A stretch of 64,000 nt of DNA from Spirometra erinaceieuropaei (taxonomy: Eukaryota > Platyhelminthes > Cestoda > Diphyllobothriidea > Diphyllobothriidae). Shown in pieces: positions 1 to 11,390 of this stretch; the first letter of the stretch is position 1; each line of letters opens with the position of its first letter. Both the position numbers and the translations under genes were made by a program. Below the pieces are notes generated by a model. That model ran no database searches and had not been told where the DNA came from. It worked only from the letters and a program-made list of their open reading frames with translations. Where the stretch lies: NCBI GenBank assembly GCA_902702965.1, contig CACRXP010000048.1, positions 464,994 through 528,993 on the forward strand, read 5' to 3'.

Positions 1-1590
1 GGACTATTATAGGCAAACATCAGACATGATCAGTAGGCGAGTGGTTAAACAAGTGTTTCCAGATAGAATACGACGCATATAAAATAGCTATTAATTAGTC
101 AGCATAGCGTTTTGATATTACTGCGTTTTCGGTTTATCCAATTTGTCAGTCTTGTCTAAGTGGATGCTAGTTTTCAAAACTGCTGAGTTCATATTCAGCG
201 TTGAAGTAAGAAAAGAAAACAAAATAGTTAGAAAGTTTAATACATCGGCCCGTAAGCCTATTGATTAATTAGCCAAGTCAGCGTTGAACTTAAAGTACGA
301 AAAGTCCTATGGGCGCTTAAATGCGCAGTGCCGAGTTCGGACAATTACGAAAGGCAGGTTTGCTAATAGGAGTAAAAAGGCGAGTTCCAGACAGTACTCG
401 CCAAAAAGATAACATTATTTCTGGCACAATACGTTCCAGATTTTCACCCGAATTCATCATCAGAGAGAAAGTCAGATAATAGTGGTAAATTGTTCATGTG
501 TTGCAGAATTTACAGGATTTGGTCGTTAGGCCGCTTAACGCCTATCACAATTGGCAGCTGCCGACTACAGCACTTGGGCAATTAATCACATTTTTCTAAC
601 TTTGTCTCTGATGATGGATTTGATCGAAAATCTAAAACGTCATGTTAGTAAAGTTCTTGTTCCACCGACCAAGTCTCCTTCATATAAGAGAGACTGGGTG
701 GCCCCCGTTTCCTAAACGTGTAGTGATACCGCGTTGCCCTGATTACTTCAATACTGGCCAGAATACAATAAGTCTCATTGATATGATTTTCAAAGTTTTC
801 TTCGACTTTGTGACAGGAAGTTTCTCTGTTGTTGATAGTGTTGGCCGAAAGAAACGGGCAACACTGAATGCGTCTATCTGCAAGAACTGCGCTCAAAGGC
901 AACCATCTGCGATCTTCAGAATTGCTGCCCAGGAATCGCATGTCATGGATAAATATGTCTGAGGGGTACTTCTTCATTCCCCTCTGTGCTGTTCAAACAA
1001 AGTCGAAATATTGATCAAGCATCAGAAATTAAAATTCTATATTGACTTCATCCCCAACATGCGACATCTTAATTTTGCGAAGGTCGTCTGCATCAGCCGA
1101 TTTTACCTACCATAGAATCGATGCTAATCTTACCGTAAACGCACTGAGTATCGCGATCAATTCGACCGTCGTTGCCGAAGACGTCCACCGTGTGATCCGC
1201 AGCAGGTTGAGAGCAGGAACATTAACCTTCAATTGAGACAGTTTTTAGTTTTAGTTAACTAGCATAGCATCTACGGCACCCTCGCCTTCTTCCTCAGCTG
1301 TACCCGGTGTCATCAAAGAGGTAAGAGGACCGGACGTGGTAGAGGATACAGATAGTTGAAAGGGCAAAAACCCACCTAGACGTGCCACCACATACCCTTG
1401 TCAATAACGTATTCTGACAGGGATTTTACACAAGAAACAAAATATGAGGAGCGGCATGGATCCCGATTGGCGCGGTGGGCACCTGTAGCTAGGCCTGACA
1501 CCAGAACCTCAATGCTGATACATTCAACGTGTACCCATGACAAACGGGTGCACATTTCTGACAACACCTGCCGCACTCCGATTTAGACCC
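1..1590 (+). repeat. Dispersed repeat D1, copy 1
   Basis: This block is colinear with 50,887-52,170. Matching stretches include the start (AGGCAAACATCAGACATG), the segment around 950-1,250, and the segment around 1,330-1,590. The repeat runs off the left edge of the window. I see no convincing coding region in it; the open frames at 642-977 overlap on both strands and are not conserved as protein in the second copy. Two degenerate Penelope-type 3' ends lie inside it, near 420-480 (minus) and 590-655 (plus). The nature of the repeat is unknown. Confidence 0.7.
420..655. mobile_element. Two degenerate, inverted Penelope-like 3' ends
   Basis: The reverse complement of about 420-480 and the forward strand of about 595-650 both resemble the Penelope-like 3' end seen intact at 42.8 kb. 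Each has CTGATGA, then a decayed GGATTC-type hairpin, then an A-rich core, with an AATAAAG/CTTGTTCC-like tail on the plus copy. The two face away from each other, as the ends do in the 41.4-42.9 kb element. The intervening sequence is too short to hold a reverse transcriptase, so this is a remnant. Only the minus-strand one has a positional counterpart in the second D1 copy (51,300-51,370). Confidence 0.5.
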
Positions 1591-1599
1591 ATGTTAGTC

Positions 1600-1920
1600 T
1601 ACTGCATCTACGGCGTAGGTCAATTTTAGGGACACATTGACAATTTACAAAACATTATCAACTATGTGAGATCAAAGGCTTACTGAAAGTGTGTCTAAAT
1701 CAAGGCAAAGGACGTGCGTTGCCTTTAACATAATACCCGACATTAGCTAGAGACCGTGATTAAAACTCATTCAAAGGTGAGGTTCAGCAGATTATAACAG
1801 AAAAAGTTTATGTACGACCTCATTAATGGGGAAATACGAAGAAAACAGCAACTGGATATCTGTTGTCTCATATAATGTTACCTTAGATGTTGAGATACAT
1901 TGGATGACCAATGTAATAAA
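1600..1920. other. No recognisable gene
   Basis: AT-rich sequence between D1 and the first R1-like arm. I see no long open frame, splice-flanked exon or familiar repeat. Confidence 0.4.
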
Positions 1921-1924
1921 AAGT

Positions 1925-3060
1925 TGGCTTAGTTTCTGAAATGCGTTTTCGATTAAGAAGGATTACGAAGGAGCGGTTACAATATTGCGGCATAATCCAT
2001 GCAATGTTCACCGATATGCTGAAATATGTCTTTGTTTAAAAAAGGTTTATTGTTAGGAATTTATGATTAATTAGCATGCGGCATAATTTGAACATGCCCC
2101 AGTCACGCTTAGGTACTGTCGTTCGAATGAGACTCTTTTCGACCTAGTGTGGTAAAAGGATTGCATAATAAGTGCATACTTCACGGCATGTTGTGCTTTG
2201 CTTTAAAATAGGTATGCGGTATTTTGAAAACTGTGAAACGCCCATTCATACACCATCGTGACTTCATGAAACATAACTCATGAAATATTGGGCATTCGTC
2301 GTGATATTTTCTGAATTCTATTTGACAACGTATGCCGACGTATGGTATTCTAGGTCCAAGACCATGTTTTCTCCTAATTAATGTTCACTGACTAATATAA
2401 CCTCTCAGGCAGTCATCAAGCGACTCCTACTGCTGAATTATCTTGTATAAAATGTATGTCAGATTTTGTAATTCAAAATAGTTGCGCATAATATTGGGTC
2501 GCTTTAAACTGCATCGCTAAGTTAGCAGGCGCTGGATTCTACCGACTGTATTCCAGAAAACAAAATTAGCCATGGGACACGAATTGCGCTTCAAGTTTTA
2601 TCATAATATACTGATTATCAGTGGGAATTAATCAGCCGTGACACACTAGATCCAGTTAGCCCAAGTATAACCGCACACGTGGACAGCCAAATATTCATGA
2701 AATACGTCTCCAGTAGTAAATGAGATGAAGTTCGCTTTCAAATGGGATCGCCGCATCTACGGACAAAAGCAATCGAGTAATCATCTAGAGCATGCTTTCA
2801 TCGGATTATGAGAGGGAGACGGTTTGTGTTCAACCATATTAGTGACCCAACTCAACTGAGACGATAACTGTTTCGATGTTAGATACACCAGCGAAAATGA
2901 GATTAGATGCGATGCCTTTCGGATGAGAAAATATTCGTCTACGTCAGACGTCCCAAGATCACAAAATGTTTACTCATAGAGCATCGTATCTGTCCACTCG
3001 GTAATGATGACTATGAAGAGCACGGCATGATTAAAATTCACTGTAAAATTTTAGGGGTCC
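1925..3060 (+). repeat. R1 repeat, degenerate copy
   Basis: The left-arm signature TTTCTGAAATGCGTTTTCG followed by an AAGGATTACG motif is at about 1,934-1,975. Pieces of the R1 interior (a 'catagagcatcgtatctgtccac'-like segment near 2,976-3,000) lie further right. The copy is rearranged and I cannot place both ends. No coding sequence is seen. Confidence 0.45.
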
Positions 3061-3356
3061 TATTCGACATTTTCTCAGTAACGTAAGCAAAAGGCATAAT
3101 TTTCTTGGATGGAATGCGTAAGACAGGTAGTTTGTTGATCCTAAGTATTAGCGCAACTGCAGTTTCGGCGTAAAATTATTTCCTAACTTCAAAAGTGTTA
3201 TAACAATGCTTGTCATATGGACACTGCTATCACTAAAGTATATCTAAAGTAAGGACATGGAGGAAGTCTTAATATACGATAAAGTCCGCCGCCAGGGAGC
3301 GACCGTAATTGAAATATTTTCCGGTGAAATGCCAATGAGTACACAGTGTGCTTCCA

Positions 3357-3659
3357 TCAAGTTATGAGAATAGCATTTTTCGCGCAGTTCCCTTTTTGGT
3401 ATTGAAATGCCTTTAGTAACGTACTAGGTTGGAGTCGTGTACTTCTGACAGAATGTGTTTGGATAATTAATTCTCCGGCATCCGCAATGAAAACTGTATG
3501 TTTTTGACCTTTGCTCGTTGGAATATTTTTCAGTAACCGCAGTGTCGTAGCAGAAAATAATTCTCCTCGCAAATGCCACAACGTGTGATCATCAGACAAA
3601 CCTATTTTGCTGGCCTCTATCAGTCACTATATGTTCTTGCTAAATTATAAAGACCACGC
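3357..3659 (-). pseudogene. Decayed fourth copy of the 303-nt last exon
   Basis: The minus strand has an open frame of about 80 codons ending at 3,357. Parts resemble the last exon of the three-copy family, but in two frames. A stretch reading A-V-T-E-K-Y with S-K downstream matches the AVAE-F/Y...SK block. The C-terminal part in the other frame (A-K-N-A-I-L-I-T, stop) matches the family's A-x-S-N-x-I-x-x-T ending. The DNA also aligns loosely with 13,676-13,900. A frameshift between the two parts would make it a relic. I found no matching penultimate exon upstream, so the assignment is tentative. The upper boundary assumes the 303-nt length of the other copies. Confidence 0.3.
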
Positions 3660-3959
3660 CGATAATTAATTTCTTCCTATCTTTGCAGAATCCCAACATT
3701 TATGTCGACCAGCAATGTAAATATGAAGTACTATCACAATAAGCATTATCGTGATAGAATGCATAAGCCGGTGGCGCCGAGTTTTTTGAATTGTATCTAT
3801 CAAAATGCAAATATTCAAATTTATACGAACAATGATTGAACTGCTTGAGCAGTTTAAACCTATTTTTAATAAATACGGGCCTTGAAGCACGCTGCGTGCG
3901 CTGTCTTCAGACAACAGACGGATGTGCAAATACGGAACCCAATTGGTTTTTAAGCCTTT

Positions 3960-5490
3960 GTAAATAGTACGAATTGCCTATGTCACTCACGAAAGGTTCT
4001 CTGTAATTCTGAAAAATGATCCTCCCAGAAAGTTGTACTTATATATGATGGTCACAATAATTAGCGTGCATCGTATGCAGAGGTTACAGCGTTGTCTTAA
4101 CGGCAACCTCCTAATCAACCACGAAGACAGTTGGGTATGAGGTCTATGCATGCGTGTTGAGGGCCATTGCGGCGAAACGGCAGACCAGTTTGCTGAATAA
4201 AGATATCTCCGAAGGGTGCCTACAGCGAATTATTATCGGCACATTTTGCTCAGTCGATGAATGCGTAAACGTAACGCGTCTTTTCTATTATGATACAGTC
4301 TTACCAAATAAACAAATAAGTCCACGTATTTTACGCCTATTTGTCAGGTGTATGCCATATCGTCTTAGTAGCAAATGAAGGATTAGTCAATTTTCTGAAA
4401 ATAACAGTGAAGACCTACTTGTGTGAAGACTCAAAACGATCGTCTAATGACGGACCGTGTGCAAATTATTCAAAATCTTTTCGCAAAAACATTCTGACTA
4501 TAAAAACAATTTACTTGAGTTGTAAAATGGAGGTTTATATTACAAAAACGCTCCAGCAAATATTATACGTCATCAACTGAGGTCGGAGTTCATTTCCCAG
4601 ATAAACGTTAACCGTTAGTAAATATGGATACACTACATCGCAGCCTATTTAGCGGTACCCGTGAGTACATAATATTTAAAGTCAGGAATGATTCCTCCAG
4701 GTTGAAGCGATTGACTGTGCTGTAGCACCACGTGGTTGGTCAAGACTGTGCCATTGAACGCATAGTACCGTAATGCCTGTGAGATATACTTATCGTTAAG
4801 AACTGACACCTTATCCAAAGAACAAAAATCCAGCAGTCACTGTTTGGAAGACTCATATGCAACATCGTCAATGGAGAAACACAAATTAAACCGTAACTCG
4901 AACTGTGGCATATAATTGCGCGTTTTCTCCTACCGTCAACGCCAGCCGTTGAGTCTGAACAACTGACTACCCTCTAAACGTAACCTCCAAATGACGTAGT
5001 CAGTATTTGAAGAGAATGTTGGAATCACATTGAGACATAGGCGACTTGAGTGAACATGATTCCACGCATGAAATATGTAACGTCAGAATCGTCAGTGTTT
5101 ACTTTCCATAAGTACTATATTAGGCGCAGTTCCGTTTGCATCCAGACCAAACCGCAGTTTATTTTCTTAAGCAGTCTGAACCGGTGGCCTTGAACACACA
5201 TGCAAAAGCTTCATATATATGGTTGGGGGAGATGCTCTCAATCCGCGTTGGAATATCAAACATTATCTTTAACCTTTTGCATCAAATTAACCCGAAGTAC
5301 CGACGCCCGCAAAAGTATCCTATAGGCATGCGTGCCCTGCGTTTGTCAAGGTAGAGCCACGATATGAAATCAAGAATATACCCGCCGATCTGTATTTCGA
5401 AATAAATAGGAAACACTTAAAATCTGTCTACGGACAAAAAGTGAGCACTCCAGTAAAATAAACTTCGAATACCACTGTCACCTGATATGC
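3960..5490. other. No recognisable gene
   Basis: AT-rich sequence with short open frames (for example 4,154-4,378 and 5,136-5,354) that lack splice context, known motifs or a paralogue in the window. I treat them as chance frames. Confidence 0.35.
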
Positions 5491-5499
5491 GCCTTTGTC

Positions 5500-6460
5500 T
5501 ATTATTAATTATAATGCTCGCAAACGTACAGTGCGCCTTCAATTAAGAAGGACTAATTAGGTGAGGTTAACTGATTTATTATCCTACGGGAAGATTTTAA
5601 TAGTATTTCGCACTCTCCAGGATGTCAGCTTTAAACTGCACCTTCATTTTACCTCTTTCAGAAACCACATTCGGAAAAAAATGGCTACCCGATAGTGCGC
5701 ATTTCTCACACTGATTTCCGATGGTCTTATAAATTCAAGTATATTTTCTAGAAAACATCACAGGAATATGCTATCTGTTCTCAACTGGCATATACTCGCA
5801 CTGAATTTACGTTGTACACCCGAAAATAGAGAATAATTAGGGTTTTAAAAATTCCGAATTCCCGAAAAAGCTTGAGCCTAAGCAGTCGTTATGTTATGGC
5901 TTAGCGACTTTAGTCAACAAAGCGCAAGCTTTCCGCGTAAGGAAAATGACTTTATACTATATTCCATTAAGGAGATACCATATAGAGTTCATAGAAATTT
6001 GCAGTAAATGCAGACTATGCTACACGGACATGTGCGCCGCTGTATGTTCGAACGTCACCCGATCTTAAAAATCACATATTGCAAATGTTTAGTAAAACCG
6101 AAATATTACCTCTTGCAGGGTATCAAATGTGAAGACAATGTGAGTTTCCACCGAGCGTGTAAAATAAAGTATAATTTGTGCCAAGTTTCTGTAAAATATT
6201 TTTGAATTTATAAGACTATCGATAATAAATGACGAATTCTGCTTACAAATTACGTAGTCATTTTTACCGTGTTTAGATTTTGCGAGAGATCGAACAGACA
6301 TACATTCAAAAGCCAACATCCTGGAAAGTTTGAAGTATCATAGGATTAGTCCGCATGATAATCAATATTCAAACCTCACTTTTTAATCCTTCCTGATTGA
6401 AAACGCCTTTAGACTTCCAGCCAATAGCTCATAAAATTGCTCATTCACTGTTCATCTTCG
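5500..6460. repeat. R1 foldback element, both arms
   Basis: The left arm (about 5,530-5,770) and the reverse complement of about 6,190-6,455 share the R1 arm order. That order is the AAGGA(C/T)TAAT motif, then ATCCTAYRG, then CAGGATGT, then a TTATAAATTCAA motif. The centre matches the interior of the copies at 24.8 and 21.4 kb. Exact termini are not resolved. The open frames at 6,008-6,319 on both strands are products of this repeat. Confidence 0.6.
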
Positions 6461-7240
6461 ATTATTCACCAACAGACGCGTTCAGAAAAAAATGATGGGG
6501 TCTGCAAAACTCCTCCCATGTTTGCATGAGTGTTTTCGCCGAGCTTATACAACACTATTAATAGTTTTTCTCAATACTATCTCAAATTTTACTCTTAAGA
6601 ATTGTCATATGAATTAGTCACGACGCATGTTTGGACACAAAAGTGCACTGCACTGCATTGGGAATGGCGAGGACTGTATTGATTAACTTTCCCATTGCTT
6701 ACAGTTGTTTCTTAAATTTCAACTCAATGTTCCATCTAAATAAATTGTGTTTTATATTTGCCTTTTCAACAGACACAATAAGTACACGGACAATCGCAAC
6801 AACAAAGGAGCATTGACTAATAACGATAGTTTATGTACTGGATTTTCCTGTCATTTTTGGCTTACTGAGTTAGTGAACCGTTTGTGTCCAAAGTCTGAAC
6901 ATTAATTATCGTTTGATGGTAATGTGACATGCGAATGAGACGATTAACGCCAAAAGGGGTAGAAACCATCACCTTTAATACTTCGCCGATCTGCATTTTG
7001 TGATGCTGCGTTACGTTTTCCAGAAAACAACAAAAGACAACGATATTTATTTCAATGCTTGCGGAGTCTACTGACTATGCCGCCAGACAGTGCTGATGAT
7101 CCCGTCGGTCAACGATCTTTACCTACGTTGTTTACAACTACGGACAGCCGCCCTACCATTTTTGGATATCATAGCAGATCGCAAGGGCGGAGAAGCGGCA
7201 TAAATGTCAAAAGTCCTTCCTGAAAAGCTAGACAACAATT
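6460..7240. other. No recognisable gene
   Basis: AT-rich sequence with a 61-codon frame at 6,631-6,816 that has no supporting features. Nothing else recognised. Confidence 0.35.
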
Positions 7241-7242
7241 AC

Positions 7243-7662
7243 ATGCAACATGCGTGGTGCAACAAGTGTAAAATATCCGAGAAGCTGCTCTCGGGACCAC
7301 ATTCCATGGACAGCGTTGCATCTGCCCTGCAAATATAGGTTAGCCTTATGGTTGACCTACTAGCGCATTGGACACACAAACAACGAAAACATTCGAAAGT
7401 GCTGCAAATTTGCAAACTAATTTTACGGACTGGTTGAGCGGTGTGTTTGGTATGACAGCTGATCAAGTCTCTCTGCAAGATTCATGAGGTGTTGAACAAT
7501 ATCCACCACAATCTCCTTAGACCATTCGTTTCGATGCTGAGGCCTTGGTTGTCCGACAGTAGTGCTCACAAACAGAAAGTCGAGGAAGACTTTGATCTGA
7601 CAAGGTCAGATGTGGCCGATACGCCGATTGCGCAATGTATTGACGACGGTTCATGAAAGTAA
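7243..7662 (+). pseudogene. Possible decayed coding region, unidentified
   Basis: Three plus-strand stretches in alternating frames look protein-like. One starts M-Q-H-A-W-C-N-K-C at 7,243 and stops at 7,336. One, around 7,356-7,487, reads through F-E-S-A-A-N-L-Q-T-N-F-T-D-W-L. One, about 7,456-7,656, contains N-N-I-H-H-N-L-L-R-P-F-V-S-M-L-R-P-W-L. Composition is less AT-rich than the flanks. The frame changes could be frameshifts in an old gene or mobile element, or exons of an unrecognised gene, but no good splice pair joins them. I do not recognise the family, and chance is not excluded. Confidence 0.2.
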
Positions 7663-8105
7663 GGACAATTTGCCCTTTATTGGTTTAGCCTAACTCACTA
7701 TTCTACCGCCCATAACCTCTCTGCCAGTGATTGGTAGAAACTGTGCACGCAAACATTCTTCCCTTTTGACTGTCTGCATTAACGTAGAATTGTTAGTATG
7801 TCTTTTCGGAAGGCTTTTCACTTTGACGTTGCAATGCAGTCCTCGGATAGGTTTTAAGCCAGACAGAGATAAAAAGGACCCAGCAAATAATAAAGATTGT
7901 AAATCGGTCAAAAGATTTTCCCAATCATACAGTTACACCCACGGTGTTTGTGCTTATGTACCCACAAATGGATTAACATAGGAAAGATGGGAACAATGCT
8001 TGATGTTATGAAGATGTTGAAAGATGAAATGGACTGAATATATCCCAATTCTTGATCCTAGTACAGAAGCTCAGTTGCCGGTCGGTTGCACGTGCAACTT
8101 CTAGT

Positions 8106-8408
8106 TCATAGGCGACATGTCAAAAATAACTTGCTGGATGCCGCATTTGAGGCCAACCGGTTGATTTCATTTACGACTTTGTCTCTCCACTGACGATCCG
8201 CAGGCCGCGATGTGGTCTTTTTCGCAGAAATGATGCCCACTTTCATTCCGGAAAAAACAAGTCCATCAAAGTGTAGTATTCTTTCCTTTGAGAGCTCACT
8301 GGAAATTATGTAAACTTCAGCGACGGCTGAAACGTTCATCAGATGAAATCGCATCTCAACAGCTGTACTGCACTGGAGTCATCGAAAACCAGCAAGTTGA
8401 TGACATAC
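8106..8408 (-). pseudogene. Copy A last exon (303 nt) with in-frame TGA
   Basis: This is the last exon of copy A of the three-copy family. It begins after a TTCAG acceptor and ends at a stop exactly where copies B and C stop. The length, 303 nt, is identical to both. Conserved features are N-V-S-A-V-A-E about 22 residues in, then S-S-x-L, H-x-D/A-G, an invariant W in the second half, R-L-A-x-[DN]-A-x-S, and a terminal T-C-x-[LI]-stop. Codon 10 is TGA where B and C have a glycine. This may kill the copy. An in-frame alternative acceptor (TCCAG before TGC at 8,372) would skip 12 codons including the stop, so function is not excluded. Function is unknown. Confidence 0.7.
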
Positions 8409-9253
8409 CTGAACACAATTTTGACCTTTATATCACATAATAAGTTTGGCTTAGGTTAGGCAACTGCATTTTCGACTAATATTATACTCGACAATTTAAA
8501 CAAATGCTTAAATGTTTGGTTTTATTAGGTTTCCAGTTGACATTTTAGGAATTATGTAACCCCAGGTTTAATATCGACGTTTAAGTGGAGCAGCTTGCCC
8601 GTTGCATACGGAAAGCTATTCAGTGACATCGTTGGCTAGTTTCAGCCCAGTCAATCGTCATTCACAGTCCACAGTAGAATCAATACCGCCTGGCATATAT
8701 ATTTGTGGCATAACGAATAGCAGCCGGACGCTGCTTTCCGGATAATAAATACACAAAACTGTGGTCGATGCATCGTTTGAGGCACTAAATAATTTAAATG
8801 TATTTTACTTTTATTCGGAACTGTAACACAAACCACGCTTATAGTTTACTTATTATACTTGAAAGAAGCTTTCGGGAAGTAGACAAGATAATACCGAAAA
8901 TATATCCGTTGTAGTTTATCAAGTCGACGTCAATGCATCAAATATAACATGCAATAAATGCGACGCCAGACACCTTTTATAACAGAGTCTTTTTGCTTGA
9001 ACATACTCGGTCGCAAGGTTTGTTTCCATCCGAGCAAGCTTTTCATATATACAAGAAATACTTATTCAGATTGTCCTAGGCCCCAAATATTTATGGTTAA
9101 CGGGCACTTCTAACAGACGCAAATGCGACTAGGCGATTTGCGGTGGTCGGATGAGAGCGCATGCTTGATTCTTCTACCTGGTTTTTTCGAATTAAATGCC
9201 AAAATAACATCTGATGCACGTGAACACATACGAATCACATAAAGGTTATTTAC
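8409..9253 (-). other. Copy A intron (845 nt)
   Basis: Intron between the two copy A exons. The donor is GTAAAT after CTGAAG and the acceptor ends TTCAG; the intron sits in phase 0, as in copies B and C. Length is close to that of copy C (777 nt). Frames at 8,651-8,836 inside it have no support. Confidence 0.65.
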
Positions 9254-9507
9254 CTTCAGAAGAACGTCACAGTCAATACGTGGAAGCCTAATATGGCATG
9301 CAAGTTTCAGAAACGCGGCTAAAACAGTGCGGTTCACAAGGAAGCATGCATGAAGTACTGGGTCAGACTGGATAATCAATTGGAATTGCGTTTTGCTGTT
9401 GGCTGTGTACGGAAAGTTTTTTGAAAATTCAGTAGCCGCATGCATTCTATTTAGTAGGATTTCGTCCATAAAGACGTTCCCTCCGGTACGTGGACACAGT
9501 GGCCAGG
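9254..9507 (-). CDS. Copy A penultimate exon (254 nt), unknown family
   Basis: The exon is 254 nt, two bases plus 84 codons, exactly as in copies B and C. It follows an ATAAG acceptor that splits a codon (intron phase 1) and ends at CTGAAG before GTAAAT (phase 0). The peptide starts W-x-x-C-P and continues G-x-V, D-x-L-L-x-R-x-H-A, E-F-S, F-x-Y-T-x-N-S-x-T-x-F. It then has Q-S-D-P-x-L-H-A-C and L-K-L-A-C-x-x-x-L-P-R-I before the donor. Three cysteines are shared with copy C. No stop interrupts it. Upstream coding exons were not found. A lipid-binding (TULIP-like) fold is a guess. Confidence 0.65.
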
Positions 9508-9642
9508 CTTATTAAGCGGAGATAATAAAGTTACATATGAAGGTAAATTTGCGTATGCTTGTTAGGCGTTAAAATGCTGTTTGATTCTAAAACAAATCAA
9601 CGTTTATGTTCATTTTGAGTAGATGAAAATGCAACAGATGTA

Positions 9643-10608
9643 CAGTAGGTGGGCTTTTTCATGACATATTAACCGAAATTCCAAAATGCCTTTTTGTTTC
9701 GAAAAGATTAATGGAAAAGCGTCGTAAAATTCACCATCGCGCAGTATAATTCGCTAATAAATCAGTTAACATAGGGTGCCGACTTCCGATCGGATTTCAT
9801 CCGGTCGCATGCAAGACCGATACTCTGTAAAGAATGACTACTTACATAGCCTGTATTTTTCTCATTAGTTAACGATGCGTTTAAAAATTCAATTATAATT
9901 TATGTGATGCATACATTAGAATATTTGTCCTTTTGCTCATTTGATAGAATTTTACGTTTTCTTCCAATTTTATACTCGAAAGAAATGTATAATCTGGTTT
10001 TAAAAGTTTCTAATTTTGAGATTTTATAATACCGTGAAATGGCCGTTCATAAAATTTTCTATCGCTGCATTTGCCAATGCGTCTTGGAAAGTTAAAAATA
10101 TGGCTTAACTCCACTGCTAAACTATATGAACTCCATTTGTTCTCTGATACCGTAGCGAAATGTATGGTTTTCCTTACGCGGAATACATGTGTCTTGTAGT
10201 TAGAAAACCCGGAATGCACATTTAAATGATGGTCGTGTTCAAATCTATTCGGGAATTAGAAGAGCATTGAAAACAAAATTATGCTCTCCCTCCCTTCAGT
10301 GTTCTACTGAATTAGCAAAAGAATGAATATTTGCATTCATACTTTGCATGAAATATAATTGAATTTTCAAGGACACCGACAATCAATGACAAAAGTATCT
10401 CCTATTTAAGTAGTCATTTGTTACAGTGTGTTGTTTCACATACAGCCGGAAAAAAGTTCGTTCAAATGTGGGCATCTTTCGGTTATTAAATTTATATAGA
10501 CTTGCGTTGCATGATAATCAGTTTCACAACTGAACTTTATGAATCTTGTTGAAACAGAAACCCATTTCGTAATTTCAGTTTACATTTCATTAGGTAGCCA
10601 ACATACTG
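9643..10608. mobile_element. R1 foldback element, type copy with TA duplication
   Basis: This is the best-preserved R1 copy, 966 bp. The left end reads CAGTAGGTGGGC and the right end, reverse-complemented, reads CAGTATGTTGGC. The dinucleotide TA flanks both sides (9,641-9,642 and 10,609-10,610), as expected for a Tc1/mariner-type insertion. Imperfect inverted arms of about 250-290 bp enclose a unique middle. No transposase frame is present, so it would be a non-autonomous element. It lies 135 bp upstream of the copy A penultimate exon. The superfamily is inferred from the TA duplication and short ends only. Confidence 0.65.
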
Positions 10609-10619
10609 TAAAGCATGCC

Positions 10620-11090
10620 AAGGAATGTTAGAGGAAAAAATACTGCTTTACCTTTAAGGTTTTTGAATTTGAGCGTGGCAGATTTATGTGTACATGGGGG
10701 TACGAACTACCCGCACGAGTGATAAAGGTAAACTTGCGTATAATTCCGTTTTCTTACAATATTCTTAAGAATGGGCGATGTTTACACATACATCTTCGAG
10801 CATGTCCGTTTACCACTGCTCTGTTTACACTGTGCAACATAGTCTGTATCCACTGCGGAATTTAATAAACTCTTTATGGAATCTTCTTAAACGCATAGAG
10901 AAATAAAATAATTTATTTACGCTGGAGACCTGAACCTTTTAGACTGAAATCGCCAAAGGCTAATGCAGTAACTGATCAGGCTCAAAGTTATTGGGAGATG
11001 AAAAATATTTTCATAACCGTAAGATACCAATTCGTCGGGTAAAAACATTGTTGAAACCTCGATTTTCTACGAGTCAAGTAAAAAAGTACA
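10620..11090. other. No recognisable gene
   Basis: AT-rich sequence without convincing open frames or recognised repeats. Confidence 0.35.
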
Positions 11091-11390
11091 TGCTTTGACT
11101 GGTCTCTATAAAATATATTTGAAAGTATATGACCGTCGATAATCAATGTGAAATTGCACGCTATTAAAAAGCCATTTTTTTACCGAATGTTTTTTTTGCA
11201 GGAGGTCAAAACGCAGTAAATTTAAAAGCAACTATCCATGCGAGTACGATGAATTATAGAATAATGCTGCAAAACAAGCAATTTTATAACCAAGCATAAG
11301 AAAACCTTCCTAATCGAAAACGCAATTCAGAATTTCGGCCAAACGTTCATGAAATCAGTCACTCATTAAAGTCCAATCCTATAAAAATGT
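11090..11390 (-). repeat. R1 arm, solitary
   Basis: The reverse complement carries the R1 arm signature: TTTCATGAACGTTTGGCCG, then AATTCTGAATTGCG and TTCGATTAGGAAGG. No facing arm was found nearby, so this appears to be a partial copy. Confidence 0.5.

Noticed and set aside
642..977. Opposed open frames of 106 and 110 codons
   Set aside because: They lie in repeat D1, and the second copy of D1 does not keep either frame.
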